Source: Flavobacterium sp. IB48
GTDB lineage: Bacteria > Bacteroidota > Bacteroidia > Flavobacteriales > Flavobacteriaceae
Direction of reading: 5' to 3'
DNA length: 64,000 bases
Assembly (NCBI RefSeq): GCF_016405855.1
Contig: NZ_JAEFCA010000004.1
Location: forward strand, 158,075-222,074
Positions 63,999 to 64,000 of this stretch are shown here, piece by piece. Below the pieces are notes generated by a model. The model made no database searches. It was not told the origin of the DNA and saw nothing but the letters and a program-made list of their open reading frames with translations. Numbering within the stretch: the first letter of the stretch is position 1; each line of letters starts with the position of its first letter. The position numbers were made by a program, and so were the translations under genes.

Positions 63999-64000
63999 GT

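Overview
The window looks like chromosomal DNA of a Flavobacterium or close relative (Bacteroidota). It is AT-rich. Proteins match flavobacterial types: an extended NusB, a PUR/DUF3276 protein, DUF4249 beside a TonB receptor, DUF6515, DUF5723, a fused cyclophilin-FKBP, a monomeric NADP isocitrate dehydrogenase and many SPII lipoproteins. Many genes have a Bacteroidota-type -7 box (TAnnTTTG) and no strong Shine-Dalgarno sequence. I see no rRNA, tRNA, CRISPR array, IS element or phage gene. This reads as core chromosome with small accessory patches.

Layout. 1-10.4 kb: a TerB-like gene convergent with uvrB, then a leftward run with a lipoprotein hydrolase, a small membrane protein, rlmF, thiamine pyrophosphokinase, a RidA protein, DinB and GyrI-like proteins, and a DUF4249/TonB-receptor pair. 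10.5-12.8 kb: an MGT-type glycosyltransferase divergent from an AraC regulator. 12.8-16.6 kb: icd, rplS and trmD. 16.7-22.6 kb: rightward accessory and redox genes, including an archaemetzincin lipoprotein gene broken by a one-base frameshift, an MFS transporter, the cyclophilin-FKBP fusion and a small cytochrome c. 22.7-29.4 kb: leftward genes for an Rnk-like factor, a peroxiredoxin-like protein, three alpha/beta hydrolases, a PUR protein and an ABC exporter. 29.6-32.3 kb: a leucine-type dehydrogenase, nusB and yajC. 32.6-34.5 kb: a YdeI-type gene overlapping pepT. 34.6-41.3 kb: an aerobic-type formylglycine-generating enzyme, an Asn-rich DUF6515 protein, two outer-membrane proteins and an arylsulfatase. 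41.6-45.1 kb: pyrD, then the DUF3307-satD pair divergent from an HMG-CoA-lyase-like gene. 45.1-48.8 kb: a lipoprotein/DUF5723 pair and guaB. 49-51 kb: a Tet(X)-like flavin monooxygenase with its TetR regulator. 51.2-64 kb: L,D-transpeptidase, S41 protease, NUDIX, purA, a Fur-family gene, rel/spoT, an rRNA methyltransferase, DUF2167, an alkaline-phosphatase-family protein and DUF58.

The most unusual locus is satD-DUF3307 (42.7-44.2 kb). By eye, SatD looks like a nucleotidyl-cyclase/GGDEF-type palm domain fused to a helix-turn-helix, and it is translationally coupled to a multi-pass membrane protein. Its upstream region holds three exact ATTAC-N8-GTAAT dyads and a fourth half-degenerate one, all at a 28-bp period. 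This suggests a self-regulated signalling module.

Intergenic DNA is rich in repeat families: a 28-bp sequence shared by two palindromic elements, a shared 16-mer, several long inverted repeats, and an 18-unit array of an exact 8-bp period with a second short copy of the same family near 60.3 kb.
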